A stretch of DNA of 64,000 bases. Source: an uncultured Streptococcus sp. (GTDB lineage: Bacteria; Bacillota; Bacilli; Lactobacillales; Streptococcaceae). The position numbers were made by a program, and so were the translations under genes. Below the pieces are notes generated by a model that was not told the DNA's origin, did not search any database, and saw nothing but the letters and a program-made list of their open reading frames with translations. This document shows positions 35,444 to 44,142 of this stretch, piece after piece (within the stretch, counting starts at the first letter, position 1; the number at the start of each line of letters is the position of its first letter). The stretch is from assembly GCA_934229725.1 (NCBI GenBank), contig CAKQDX010000004.1, positions 1 to 64,000 of the forward strand. Direction: 5' to 3'.

Positions 35444-36173
35444 GGTCACTTTCTCTGTACGATTTGATAAAAAGGGCTAAGCCTGTAGCTATTGTAGCAT
35501 AGACCAAGATAAAAATGAGTGATTTCCATGAAAATTCCCCTTTTTTGGCAAAATTGACTACTAACTGATTGATATGATAGATAGGAGTCCACTCAGAAAT
35601 GTGCTGAACCCATTTTGGAAACACGGTTACTGGCATCCAAGAACCACCAATAATAGCAAGACCAAGAAAGACGATATTTCCGACGATAGCCATGATTTGT
35701 TGAGACTTAATTTGGGCAAGGAGCAAGCCAAAGGATAGGAAGACTAGACTTGACAAGAGTAAAAGAGCCCCTGAACCAAGCCAATGTGATAATGGCATCT
35801 CAACATCACGCACAAAAGCTCCCACACAGAAAGTCACCAGGATAGCAACCATAAAGTTCATAAGAACTCGGAAGATTTTTGACAGGTAGTAGGCCTGAAT
35901 ACTGATTTTTGAATGTTCGATATAGGTTAGCCAGTGAGAGGTTTGGTCCTCTCTAAGCATGTAGGGGAAGGTAAAGAAACCAAAGCTGGACATGGAAAAT
36001 CCAGTCATGGTCAACATATAAGATAAGATAAAGGCTTTTTGTGATTCAGGATTAGGACTCATTTCCATACCTGAATACAAGAGGAAGAACCCGACAGGCA
36101 TTCCGATGGACATGATAAAGACTGGCCAACTGCGCCATGTTTTTATCCATTCGATTTTAAGTAGTGCTTTCAT
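35436..36173 (-). CDS. ABC-2 type transporter permease
   Basis: 245 residues, six membrane helices (for example PVFIMSIGMPVGFFLLYSG near 17-35 and IMAIVGNIVFLGLAIIGGSW about 163-182). Partner of the ATPase at 36170-37051, overlapping it by four bases. ABC-2 exporters next to DesKR-like systems commonly pump lipids, peptides or antibiotics; the substrate here is unknown. Confidence 0.9.
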   Translation of the reverse strand: MKALLKIEWIKTWRSWPVFIMSIGMPVGFFLLYSGMEMSPNPESQKAFILSYMLTMTGFSMSSFGFFTFPYMLREDQTSHWLTYIEHSKISIQAYYLSKIFRVLMNFMVAILVTFCVGAFVRDVEMPLSHWLGSGALLLLSSLVFLSFGLLLAQIKSQQIMAIVGNIVFLGLAIIGGSWMPVTVFPKWVQHISEWTPIYHINQLVVNFAKKGEFSWKSLIFILVYATIATGLALFIKSYRESDHV

Positions 36174-37051
36174 GACTTATCCTCCCTTGTGCTATCAAAT
36201 AAGCTATCTAAAAGTGTCTTGTTTTGAATTTCAATGTCAGAAATGCGACAACCTAGAGCTTGTAAACTACTCCATACACTTTCAATATCTTTAGTCATAA
36301 AGGTTACGATATCACGTTTTTCAGTCACGTCATAAATGGCTGTCAGTTTGTCAAGACTTGGCGCAAAGTGACTTGGTAAGGTGACTTGTTTGTCCTTTTC
36401 CTCACTACGCATAGCGTGTGGCGTAGTATCCCTGATGAGTTTTCCCTGATGAAGAACCAAAATGCGGTCAGCTGTATGTTCCACTTCTTCGATATAGTGG
36501 GACGAATAGAGAATGGTCACACCTGACTTTTTCAGATCATTGATGATTTCCCAAAAGCGTTGGCGTGTCGTAGTGTCCATCCCTGCTGTCGGCTCATCTA
36601 AAAAGAGAATATCAGGCTTGCCAATTAGACAGAGGACAAAGGCAAGAAGACGTTTTTGTCCCCCTGAGAGTTTGTCCGCGAACTGCTGATACTGGTCGTC
36701 TTTGAATTGTAAGAGTGCTTGTATCTCTTCTTGAGATAAGCCATTTTCAGAAATATCTTGGAAAAAATCGATCAGTTCCTTGACTTTTAATTGTGAGGGA
36801 ATGGTATTTTCTTGAAGGAGAACAGCAATTTGATCTTGTGCTTTTCCTTTTTTACCCTTGATAAAGACTTGACCGCTACTGGCTTTCTTATCACCAAGAA
36901 TGCAGGACATTAAGGTCGTTTTACCGGCACCATTGGGACCAATTAAAGCAAGACAGTCGCCTTGTCCCACCTCAAAGCTAATGTGGTCTAAAATCGTTTT
37001 CCCTTTGATTTTTTTGACAAGATCTGTGACTTGAAGGACTGCTTCACTCAT
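36170..37051 (-). CDS. ABC-2 type transporter ATP-binding protein
   Basis: 293 residues. Walker A LIGPNGAGKTTL (about 36-47), signature LSGGQKRLLAFVLCL (about 128-142), Walker B ILFLDEPTAGMD, H-loop YSSHYIEE. The C-terminal 75 residues form the extra domain often seen in drug and bacteriocin exporters. Overlaps by a few bases the small membrane protein gene upstream. Confidence 0.94.
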   Translation of the reverse strand: MSEAVLQVTDLVKKIKGKTILDHISFEVGQGDCLALIGPNGAGKTTLMSCILGDKKASSGQVFIKGKKGKAQDQIAVLLQENTIPSQLKVKELIDFFQDISENGLSQEEIQALLQFKDDQYQQFADKLSGGQKRLLAFVLCLIGKPDILFLDEPTAGMDTTTRQRFWEIINDLKKSGVTILYSSHYIEEVEHTADRILVLHQGKLIRDTTPHAMRSEEKDKQVTLPSHFAPSLDKLTAIYDVTEKRDIVTFMTKDIESVWSSLQALGCRISDIEIQNKTLLDSLFDSTREDKS

Positions 37052-37223
37052 GTGTGTGACCTCCTTTCTTTTGGTAGAAGGCTAAAAAGACATAACAGAC
37101 TGCAACAGACACACCCATAACACTATAGAGAATATCACTGCTGCCATGAAGTAGGACATAAGCAAAGAGGATGGTCCAAATTGCCGCTAGGAGCATGATG
37201 CTCAGTATTTTCAATAGTTTCAT
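37044..37223 (-). CDS. Small membrane protein, 59 residues
   Basis: Starts MKLLKILSIMLLAAIWTILF and ends with the charged tail KKGGHTHE; two hydrophobic segments (about 6-25 and 33-52). AGGAGG lies seven bases before the ATG, and the stop codon overlaps the ATPase start, so the gene is coupled to the transporter. No family recognised; similar small membrane proteins often accompany DesK-type operons. Confidence 0.75.
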   Translation of the reverse strand: MKLLKILSIMLLAAIWTILFAYVLLHGSSDILYSVMGVSVAVCYVFLAFYQKKGGHTHE

Positions 37224-37233
37224 GCTGGGCCTC

Positions 37234-37443
37234 CTAGTTTTTCAAATCATTTATGACAAGGTCGATAAAACTTTTAGCCATCGTGATGAGAATGTAGGCT
37301 GAGATAGACAAGCCAATAAGCATCCCCAGATGTGAGAAGATAGCTTCAAAGTTGCCTTTTTCAAAAATATCAGTAAACATGCTAAGTCCAGCAAAGACAG
37401 TTGCGATAACAGCATAGATAAGGTAAGATGTTTTGATTTTCAT
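37234..37443 (-). CDS. Small membrane protein, 69 residues
   Basis: Two hydrophobic helices (YLIYAVIATVFAGLSMF about 7-23 and LGMLIGLSISAYILITMA about 38-55) and a C-terminal AKSFIDLVINDLKN. Start at 37443 behind AAAGAGG; the longer frame upstream runs through the operator. First gene of the operon, ten bases before the 59-residue protein. Function unknown. Confidence 0.75.
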   Translation of the reverse strand: MKIKTSYLIYAVIATVFAGLSMFTDIFEKGNFEAIFSHLGMLIGLSISAYILITMAKSFIDLVINDLKN

Positions 37444-37487
37444 GAGATGACCTCTTTCGTTTTTTATTATTTCTAAGTTATGACTAA

Positions 37488-37559
37488 AGTATATCTTTTT
37501 GGACATTCTCTTTTTAGCACCAGATGTCATGACATGACATGACATTTGTCATGTGACAT
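37488..37559 (-). promoter_or_regulatory. Operon promoter with palindromic operator
   Basis: Minus strand -10 TATACT (complement 37488-37493) without a good -35, then upstream a perfect palindrome CATGACA-TT-TGTCATG (37538-37553) embedded in tandem ATGAC units (37523-37559). A weak -35 with a symmetric site just above it points to activation, probably by the operon's own NarL-type regulator. Confidence 0.6.
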
Positions 37560-37594
37560 AAAAAAAGCCAACCCAAGGGTCAGCTTCTTACAGT

Positions 37595-38080
37595 CTAATA
37601 TCGCCCAGCGAGTTCATAATAAGTGCGGACGACACGTCCTTTGTAATGCACTCTGACTTTCCGTAGCCAAAGACTATCACCTTTATCAAGTGTATTGAAA
37701 TCACCTGGGCTGACGAAAAAGTTACGTTTAGTGTCACCAACCTTAACCACTAGGAAATGATTAGCCCTTGTTCTTGGTGCTTTGGCAATTCTCTTTCCAA
37801 TGATGACGCCAACAACCTTAGACCAATCCTCGCTATAATAACCCATCTTGGTTAAGACAAAGAGGAGAAATCTATCCGTTAATATCCAGATAATAGCGAT
37901 AAGCCCAAGCAAAAAAACGATAAAGATTCCCGTCACCAAGCCTAGACTACCACTTTCACGCCCACTTTCAAACCAGAGATGTAAGCCTTTCTGATTTCCA
38001 AAATACAAGAGAGCTAGGAAAATACCTGTAAGGAGGAGAGCAAGGACTCTTTCACTATTTCTTAAAATAAAATCTTTCAT
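37595..38080 (-). CDS. Small membrane protein with a soluble beta-rich tail
   Basis: 161 residues. Two membrane helices (about 11-27 and 46-76) and a cytoplasmic or extracytoplasmic tail KVVGVIIGKRIAKAPRTR...HFLVVKVGDTKRNFFVSP...GDSLWLRKVRVHYKGRVV, described in parts; the tail looks like a small beta barrel. Follows the J-like gene by three bases, so it should act with the Hsp70/J pair. Unrecognised. Confidence 0.7.
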   Translation of the reverse strand: MKDFILRNSERVLALLLTGIFLALLYFGNQKGLHLWFESGRESGSLGLVTGIFIVFLLGLIAIIWILTDRFLLFVLTKMGYYSEDWSKVVGVIIGKRIAKAPRTRANHFLVVKVGDTKRNFFVSPGDFNTLDKGDSLWLRKVRVHYKGRVVRTYYELAGRY

Positions 38081-38083
38081 GTC

Positions 38084-39439
38084 CTACTCCTTCTCTACCG
38101 TAGTGTAGCTACCATTTTCACTCTTGATAGCAATATCTGATGACATGGCAACTGATAAAGTAATTGGACCCCGGACCTGGCCGTCACTATCTCTAAGTTC
38201 CCAATTGCTACCATCAGTTGTTGTTGCAATCCCCTTGGTCTCTTGACCATTCTCATAAACCGGCAGGACATAAAGCTCTGTCACACCTGGTAGTTCCTGG
38301 CGCTGCCCTGTTGAGCTATCTTCAATCACAAAGGCTGAACTAGCTTGGTCATAGACCACCTTCTTAGTGTCAGAAATGGGCTTGTCTGCCTTTTTAGCCG
38401 AATCAGATATGGCAGATGCTGCTTTATCTACCGTCCCCTGTGAGACCAGTTCATTTCCTGTAAGCCCTGTGATGACTTGTATCTTCTTAGGCTGCGACTT
38501 AAGCATTTCTCGGGTGAAAAAGCCATTGGCGAGGAAAAAGATACCACACACCATGACTAGAAAGGTTAAGACTATCGCCCCTCCACCTGTCCGTGTGGGC
38601 TCGGTCACTTCCGTCACTTGACGTATCGGACGTCCCTGCCAAACCTCTTGCTTGTATTTCTTATCCAAAAGGTCACAAAGGTAGGCCTCCAACAATGTGA
38701 AATCAAACTCCTTGGCTAACGTTTCAAGCCCTTCCAAGGTCTCATATTTCAGGCCGCCTCTTTCGAGTACAGCTCCTATAGTCTTAGTCAAACGGTAGGC
38801 AAAATCCTGATCACCCAACCAGCCCAAATCAGAGCACTGATTGATATAACCTTTGAGTTTAGAAATAGTCAGAGGATTGCAAAGAAAATACTCCTCAACA
38901 ACTTGAAGAAAACTATCCTGATCCTTAATAGCTAAATCTTCTCTAAGAACAGAGTCCTCGCTAGTCCTTGAATAAGGCTCACTATGATTGAACGTTTCAT
39001 GAATATCAGATAAGGCTAACTCATCCAACTGTTCCTGTTCTTCCTCAGAGATCACCTGCTGAAAGTCATGTTCTGTCACTTGCTCGCCTTTGACTTCTTC
39101 CGTCGCAGAAGCCGTAAGCTCAAGTTCTTCAATACTTTCTTGATTTTGACTAGACTTGCTAGCATCTGCAGCTTGTGTAAAGGAAGCTTCTAGCTGAGAG
39201 GCAGATACCAGACCGACCACGCTGCCATCGGCCTGTTTATGGCCTATGACAGCACCCACATCCTCATTTCCAGAATGAGATTTTTGCCAGGCAAGGGCCT
39301 CTTGATAAGCCTTTTGCAGGCGTTGGAAATTTTCAGGATCATCCTCAGGGTGGTAAACCTTACTCTGTTTGGCGTAGGCTCTCTTGATGTCCTTAAGATT
39401 ATTGGTTGGTTGAATGCCCAAAATCGACCAAAAATTCAT
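38084..39439 (-). CDS. J-domain-like membrane protein with HPE in place of HPD
   Basis: 451 residues. N-terminal J-domain (1-50): FWSILGIQPTNNLKDIKRAY then KVYHPEDDPENFQRLQKAY, where the Hsp70-activating HPD reads HPE at 30-32. A long acidic linker (70-150), a helical cytoplasmic region (150-270), one membrane helix (GGAIVLTFLVMVCGIFFLA, about 291-309) and an extracytoplasmic C-terminus. Follows the Hsp70 gene by ten bases, so it should be its partner. The HPEDDPE form occurs in other firmicute proteins; whether it stimulates ATPase is open. Confidence 0.82.
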   Translation of the reverse strand: MNFWSILGIQPTNNLKDIKRAYAKQSKVYHPEDDPENFQRLQKAYQEALAWQKSHSGNEDVGAVIGHKQADGSVVGLVSASQLEASFTQAADASKSSQNQESIEELELTASATEEVKGEQVTEHDFQQVISEEEQEQLDELALSDIHETFNHSEPYSRTSEDSVLREDLAIKDQDSFLQVVEEYFLCNPLTISKLKGYINQCSDLGWLGDQDFAYRLTKTIGAVLERGGLKYETLEGLETLAKEFDFTLLEAYLCDLLDKKYKQEVWQGRPIRQVTEVTEPTRTGGGAIVLTFLVMVCGIFFLANGFFTREMLKSQPKKIQVITGLTGNELVSQGTVDKAASAISDSAKKADKPISDTKKVVYDQASSAFVIEDSSTGQRQELPGVTELYVLPVYENGQETKGIATTTDGSNWELRDSDGQVRGPITLSVAMSSDIAIKSENGSYTTVEKE

Positions 39440-39449
39440 GCGTCACCTC

Positions 39450-41219
39450 CTATCTCCAGAAATTAGGGTCATCAGACCTATCAAAGTGCTCACCAGTCTC
39501 CTCATGGTCAGCTTCTTCTTGACGGAAAATATCCAAATCATCTAGTGACATGATATTTTCAATGCTATCAAGATAAGCTTGGTAGCGTTTCACAATCTCT
39601 TTTCGCTTCTTGATATTATTAATAGCCAGCTGATAGCCTTTTTCAAAATCTTCCATTTGCCACAAAAAATGTAATTGCATCTTATAAGGCATTTCCATAA
39701 TTAAACGATAGGCCCGCTCAGTCTGCGTTTTAAAGTCGGCCTCAAAGGACAATTGATTAGAGACAAGCTTGATATTCTCAAGGTGCTCACTCTTATCGAC
39801 TTCTTCGATTTTACTTTGACTACCGATACGATACGTTTTAGTCTCGCCTGTTGACCCCAGTTTAACCTCTATATAGAGCATGGAATTAATATCGTAAGTA
39901 AAGGTGGTCTCAAAAAATTCTGTCTTAGTCGCAGTTCCAGGAACATCGATAATAAACTCATCCAAAAAGAGATTTGCCTCAGGATCGAGCGATTCTCCCT
40001 GATAAATCATAAAGCGACATTGTTTCTGTCCCCGACTGGCATAATAATATTTGCTTGCAGAGGTCGGAAGGACAGACAGCTTATTAATGACCTTTGAAAA
40101 GATATTTTTATCAAAGTCAGAGTCATAGGCACTGATTCCCAATGAGAAAGGACAAATATCTGTAATCACTAAATCTTTGACCTTCTCTTGACGCTCCTTG
40201 ACTGCCAAGTAAGTCCCCAAACCACGCGCAACCAACTCATCCATATCCTTCAGACGCTTAATAGGAAGATTGAGCAGATTCATGATATAAGATTGAACCA
40301 AAGGCATCATGCTAGACCCACCGACCAAGATAAAGGCATCCAGTTCATGTGCCTTGTAACCACTATCACTCACCGCCCTACCAATAACTTTCTTAACACG
40401 GTCAAGAACCGGTTGAATGATGGTCTTAAGCTCTGCCTGATTGTATTGTTTCATGTAATATTGGTCATCATAGGTCAAGGATACCGCAGCCACTTTTTCC
40501 TTTTGTAGCTTTAGTTTACACCGTTCTGCGGATAAGAGGAGGCTAGATTTTTGTTTCCTATCTAATTTCTCCAAATCAATCCCTTGCGACTGGCAAAAAT
40601 CTTCTGCAATAGCCTTATCAAAGTCACTACCACCCAAGAAGTTATCCCCTGCAATGGAAACAATTGAAATCACATTATCAAAGCAATCAACCACAGAAAC
40701 ATCAAGCGTTCCTCCACCAAAGTCGAAAACGATGAAAGACTCGTCCTTGCCAATCTTATGACAAGCAATGGCTGCCGCAGAAGGCTCGTTAATCAAACGT
40801 TCCACCTTAATGCCCAATCGTTGTCCAATAGCCTTGGTGGCTGAACGCTGCTTCTCGTTAAAATAAGCTGGCACACTAATGAGTACCTCATCTACCCTTT
40901 CACCTAAGTAGTTTTCAGCATCTGCCACCAACTGCTTAACTACTAGGGTTGACAAATCCGTTGCCGAAAAAGCTTCCCCATCAAGGTAAAACATTTCATT
41001 GGTCCCCATTGACCGTTTAAAGAGTTGGGCTGTGTTATCAGGGTCAGTCACTAAGCGTTCCTTCGCAATTTTTCCAACCGTCAAGACATCGTCTGACACA
41101 TGGACAACGCTAGGCGTCAAATAGTCGCCAAAACCATTTGGAATCAGCTCAACCTCTCCCTCACGGTAGGTAACCGCTAGACTATTCGTCGTTCCCAAAT
41201 CAATACCAATTGTAGCCAT
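39450..41219 (-). CDS. Hsp70-family chaperone (HscC-like)
   Basis: 589 residues. Actin-like ATPase: phosphate loops GIDLGTTNSLAV (5-16) and FDFGGGTLDVSVVD, NEPSAAAIACHK, and adenosine motif FILVGGSSMMPLV. A substrate domain (about 360-500) with TDICPFSLGISAYD and a short helical tail; shorter than DnaK, which argues for HscC-like. An extended -10 TGTTATAAT lies at 41250-41255. It heads a three-gene operon with a membrane J-like protein, so it likely serves envelope clients, apart from the main DnaK-DnaJ system. No CIRCE element seen. Confidence 0.9.
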   Translation of the reverse strand: MATIGIDLGTTNSLAVTYREGEVELIPNGFGDYLTPSVVHVSDDVLTVGKIAKERLVTDPDNTAQLFKRSMGTNEMFYLDGEAFSATDLSTLVVKQLVADAENYLGERVDEVLISVPAYFNEKQRSATKAIGQRLGIKVERLINEPSAAAIACHKIGKDESFIVFDFGGGTLDVSVVDCFDNVISIVSIAGDNFLGGSDFDKAIAEDFCQSQGIDLEKLDRKQKSSLLLSAERCKLKLQKEKVAAVSLTYDDQYYMKQYNQAELKTIIQPVLDRVKKVIGRAVSDSGYKAHELDAFILVGGSSMMPLVQSYIMNLLNLPIKRLKDMDELVARGLGTYLAVKERQEKVKDLVITDICPFSLGISAYDSDFDKNIFSKVINKLSVLPTSASKYYYASRGQKQCRFMIYQGESLDPEANLFLDEFIIDVPGTATKTEFFETTFTYDINSMLYIEVKLGSTGETKTYRIGSQSKIEEVDKSEHLENIKLVSNQLSFEADFKTQTERAYRLIMEMPYKMQLHFLWQMEDFEKGYQLAINNIKKRKEIVKRYQAYLDSIENIMSLDDLDIFRQEEADHEETGEHFDRSDDPNFWR

Positions 41220-41249
41220 AACATTCTCCTAAACTGCTTTTGTCTTTCT

Positions 41250-41278
41250 ATTATAACATAGTCAAGAATGTCCTTTTC
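41250..41278 (-). promoter_or_regulatory. Promoter of the Hsp70 operon
   Basis: Extended -10 TGTTATAAT on the minus strand (TATAAT complement 41250-41255); TTGAAA 19 bases upstream is a poor -35. Confidence 0.5.
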
Positions 41279-41372
41279 AAAAGGTAAATAAAGGTTTTCA
41301 AATGCGCCATGAACTAAGAAGACCTGCATATAATGACATCACATTCTTTTTGAGAACAAAGTGAGTATAACT

Positions 41373-41511
41373 GAGACTTTCCGCTATGATAACCCCCCCC
41401 CCGAAGAACTTAAACTTCAGAGGTTCAGAAATGTCGAGACCCTAGACTCGAAACTTAAGCAGGGAACTTATTTGACGTTCGCTGACGTCCGACATCACCT
41501 AAGTCAGTCTC
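41373..41511 (+). repeat. Dispersed intergenic repeat, copy 2
   Basis: 139 bases, matching the reverse complement of 16299-16434; ends GAGACTTTCC and AGTCTC. Shared blocks include AGACTCGAAACTTA, GGAACTT and GACGTTCGCTGACGTCCG. This copy carries a run of ten C (41393-41402) not present in copy 1. No ORF. The element fills most of the gap between the Hsp70 operon and the symporter. Confidence 0.8.
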
Positions 41512-41529
41512 AGAAAAAATTCTTGATCA

Positions 41530-41559
41530 AAAATAAAAGCCGACCCAAGGTCAGCCTTT
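41530..41559 (-). terminator. Terminator after the BASS symporter
   Basis: Minus strand AAAGGCTGACC-TTG-GGTCGGCTTT with T-rich tail, nine bases past the stop codon. Confidence 0.85.
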
Positions 41560-41567
41560 CATTTATC

Positions 41568-42506
41568 TTAATGACTATTTTTTGAATGGTTCTTCCACCA
41601 TGATGAAAGGATAGAACCTGAGATATTGTGCCAAATACTAAAGATGGTTGATGGGATAGCAGCTTGTGGCACGAAATATTTCATAGCAAGCGTTGCCCCA
41701 AGACTTGAGTCTTGCATACCCACTTCGAAGGTAATGGCTTTTTGTTGAGGTTCTTCCAAACCAAGGATTTTTGAAAATCCAAAACCAAGGGCATAACCAC
41801 AAAGATTGTGGAGCATGACAACTGGGATGACAAGAGCTGTCGCTGCTGTGAAAATATTGGCATGGTTGGCAGAAACAACTGCCCCAACAATCAAGAGGAT
41901 TGCAGCCTGTGAAATCAAAGGCATAATCTTAATGATGGCATCGATTTTCTTACCAAAAATAGAGTGGATAACCACACCCAAGATAATAGGCACAACAACG
42001 ATACGCAAGGTACTGAGGAAAAGGTTTTGTGCAGGCACACTCACGTACTGACCAGCCAAGAAGGACAAGAGCGTTGGAATCATGAGTGGTGCCAAAAGAG
42101 TTGAAAGGGTTTCGATAGAAACATCCAAGGCAACATCCCCACCTGAAAGGAAGGCCATGACACTAGATGAAGTTCCGCTCGGACAAGACCCAACCAGGAT
42201 AACACCTGCTGCTGTCGCCCCCTTAAGATGGAAAATCATACAAAGCAACCAAGCCAAGCCAGGCATGATGACATAGTGAGCAACAGTCCCAAGGATGACT
42301 GGAATTGGACGCTTAGCAATACGCTTGAAATCCTCAGTGGTCAAAGTAAGCCCCATACCAAAGAGAATCAAACCAAGCAAGTAAGCCGTATTGGGAATGA
42401 CCCAACTACTTGTTACTGGAAGGGCGTAGTTAAAGACAGCCCAGAGAATAACAGCTACAGTAAACCATTTGCTGAGCCATTTACTAAAAGATACAAGTGA
42501 CTCCAT
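41568..42506 (-). CDS. Bile acid:sodium symporter family protein
   Basis: 312 residues, about nine or ten membrane helices. Hallmarks of the BASS fold: LTTEDFKRIAKRP (about 55-67), LVGSCPSGTSSSVMAFLSGGDVALD (about 104-128), split here into its parts CPSGTSSS and SGGDVALD, and FEVGMQDSSLGATLA near 263-277, the sodium and substrate crossover sites. Bacterial members carry pantoate, pyruvate or other organic anions; the substrate is not deducible. Promoter TTGAAA-16-TATACT (complement 42537-42564). Confidence 0.92.
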   Translation of the reverse strand: MESLVSFSKWLSKWFTVAVILWAVFNYALPVTSSWVIPNTAYLLGLILFGMGLTLTTEDFKRIAKRPIPVILGTVAHYVIMPGLAWLLCMIFHLKGATAAGVILVGSCPSGTSSSVMAFLSGGDVALDVSIETLSTLLAPLMIPTLLSFLAGQYVSVPAQNLFLSTLRIVVVPIILGVVIHSIFGKKIDAIIKIMPLISQAAILLIVGAVVSANHANIFTAATALVIPVVMLHNLCGYALGFGFSKILGLEEPQQKAITFEVGMQDSSLGATLAMKYFVPQAAIPSTIFSIWHNISGSILSSWWKNHSKNSH

Positions 42507-42536
42507 AATGAAACCTTCTTTCTATTTTCACGATAT

Positions 42537-42564
42537 AGTATAGCACTTTCGTTTTGAATTTCAA
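42537..42564 (-). promoter_or_regulatory. Promoter of the BASS symporter
   Basis: Minus strand TTGAAA (42559-42564), 16-base spacer, TATACT (42537-42542). Confidence 0.65.
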
Positions 42565-42722
42565 GGTGTGTTTGGAATTTTCTGAAATTTACTCATCAAT
42601 TTGTAATCTTTAACGAGCTAGAACAAAACTATTAGAAAGTCACAAAAAGCAAATCTTTTTATACAAAAATTCTCAATTTATGAATTTTATGTTATAATCA
42701 ATAAAAATTAAGGGGGATTAGA

Positions 42723-43769
42723 ATGACAAAAAATGAAGCAAAACCTAAAATCACGAAAAGAAATGTTAACTCAATTTTAAAGGATATTTTTCTTAGTGAA
42801 GTCATGGATCATGATGGTACACTTTACTTTAGAGGGGAAAGTGAGCATCATGGCCGACAGATACCTTCACTGTATCTTCAAGAGGAATTGACTATGAAGG
42901 GAAGTGAGTTTTATTATAGAACACTCTTATCCGAATTGGGAAGAGAGGACTATAGAGAGAGTTCTTCGTTGGCCAGACTTATATCAGAACTTCAGCATTA
43001 TGGTGCTAAAACTAGGATGCTTGACGTAACAAAAAGTCCACTTCTTGCATTATACTTTGCAGTTGAAAAAGATGATAAAAAGCCAGGATATGTTTATATC
43101 TACTCAAATAAATCAATTGAATCAAAAGAAAAGTTCGACACTGGTCATACAATTGCAATTAAATCAGCGTTAAACTTCATGCCTCAAGAGGTAATCAATG
43201 GTTTTTTAGATTCTATCGGTGAATTAAAAAGATCGGTTAATGAGGATAAATTTAATAATTTAGTAGAGGTCAAGTTAGATGAAATCGATAAAGAACTTAA
43301 CGAAAACATTTTCAATGACAAAAATAGTGATAAGATCAATGATATAATACAAAAGATTAAGCAATTTATGGAATTATTAAATCAAAGAGCACGTGTAAGA
43401 GAAACATTGAAGTTTCCCTTCAAAATATATAATGACTTACAAACAGCACATATTGTAATTCCAACCAAGACAACTGATAGAATTAGACAGCAACAAGGTG
43501 CCTTTATTTACCCCAAATTTGTTAGTACTTCCTCTGATAAAACTTTTGAACAAGTTAAAGATGAAATTGCTAACTCAGTAGATAATTTATTAGCAAACCT
43601 TAATTCTCCCAAAAAAGATAATCCACTTTTTTCTGTTATTAAAATTGATGGTGGAAATAAAAAAACAATTCGTCACCAACTTCAACTACTGGGTATAACA
43701 GAGGGATTTGTTTATCCTGATATCAAACATCAATCAGAAGCGCTATTAAGTATATTAAATAATAAATAA
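42723..43769 (+). CDS. FRG domain-containing protein
   Basis: 348 residues. The FRG domain is clear: LYFRGESEHHGRQIPSLY (about 37-54), LISELQHYGAKTRMLDVTKS (about 85-104) and PLLALYFAVEK, then a long Lys/Asp/Asn-rich helical middle (150-240) and the later AHIVIPTKTTDRIRQQQGAF that closes the domain. FRG proteins resemble ADP-ribosyltransferase folds and are often near anti-phage genes. More AT-rich than neighbours, single gene on the opposite strand from its flanks, framed by an extended -10 TGTTATAAT and a terminator: signs of acquisition. Function unproven. Confidence 0.85.
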   Translation: MTKNEAKPKITKRNVNSILKDIFLSEVMDHDGTLYFRGESEHHGRQIPSLYLQEELTMKGSEFYYRTLLSELGREDYRESSSLARLISELQHYGAKTRMLDVTKSPLLALYFAVEKDDKKPGYVYIYSNKSIESKEKFDTGHTIAIKSALNFMPQEVINGFLDSIGELKRSVNEDKFNNLVEVKLDEIDKELNENIFNDKNSDKINDIIQKIKQFMELLNQRARVRETLKFPFKIYNDLQTAHIVIPTKTTDRIRQQQGAFIYPKFVSTSSDKTFEQVKDEIANSVDNLLANLNSPKKDNPLFSVIKIDGGNKKTIRHQLQLLGITEGFVYPDIKHQSEALLSILNNK

Positions 43770-43795
43770 ATCCATATTTTGTATACAATTTTAAA

Positions 43796-43839
43796 AGATA
43801 AAGGAGATCAAGAAAAAATCTTGATCTCTTTTATCTATC
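43796..43839 (+). terminator. Long hairpin after the FRG gene
   Basis: 18-bp arms from AGATAAAGGAGATCAAGA and its near-perfect complement around a five-A loop. No long T-run outside, but TTTTATC lies within the 3' arm. Likely transcription end. Confidence 0.7.
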
Positions 43840-43888
43840 CTGATTCATAAGTACAACTATATTAGAACCATTATAAAAAATCACCCCC

Positions 43889-44089
43889 CTAATACTCTAC
43901 TGTCAACTCGGTGCATAAGAGACCTCCTGTCAGATCAAGCCTCGTTTCAATCTGATCCAGATTAGAGTCACAACGGTTCACCTTGACAGATGATAGGGGA
44001 TGAGAGATTCCCGTGGTGTCCATAATACAACCGATAAAACAAACTGCCAATAAGACTAGGGAGCAGGACCAAACATTAAAAAGCCTCAT
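43889..44089 (-). CDS. Possible small lipoprotein, 66 residues
   Basis: Starts MRLFNVWSCSLVLLAVCFIG with a hydrophobic core and a lipobox-like CFIGC at about 17-21; the rest is polar with three Cys. GAGAGGAGCC lies upstream, and a promoter TTGAAT-17-TATACT is at 44143-44171. But the ribosome site and ATG lie within a terminator-like hairpin (44082-44098), so the frame may be incidental to a small RNA. No family match recognised. Confidence 0.4.
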   Translation of the reverse strand: MRLFNVWSCSLVLLAVCFIGCIMDTTGISHPLSSVKVNRCDSNLDQIETRLDLTGGLLCTELTVEY

Positions 44090-44137
44090 AAGCAGGCTCC
44101 TCTCTAGCCAATGATTGCAATTTTCTAATCATTTTCA
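44078..44137 (-). ncRNA. Candidate two-hairpin small RNA or attenuator
   Basis: From a good promoter (TTGAAT at 44166-44171, 17-base spacer, TATACT at 44143-44148, as complements), the transcript folds AATGATT/AATCATT and then AGCCT-GCTTATG-AGGCT plus five T. About 60 nt. It could be a free small RNA or an attenuator for the 66-codon frame. Confidence 0.5.
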
Positions 44138-44142
44138 CTACC

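Noticed and set aside
39450..41300. CIRCE/HrcA control of the Hsp70 gene
   Set aside because: No TTAGCACTC-N9-GAGTGCTAA in the upstream region.
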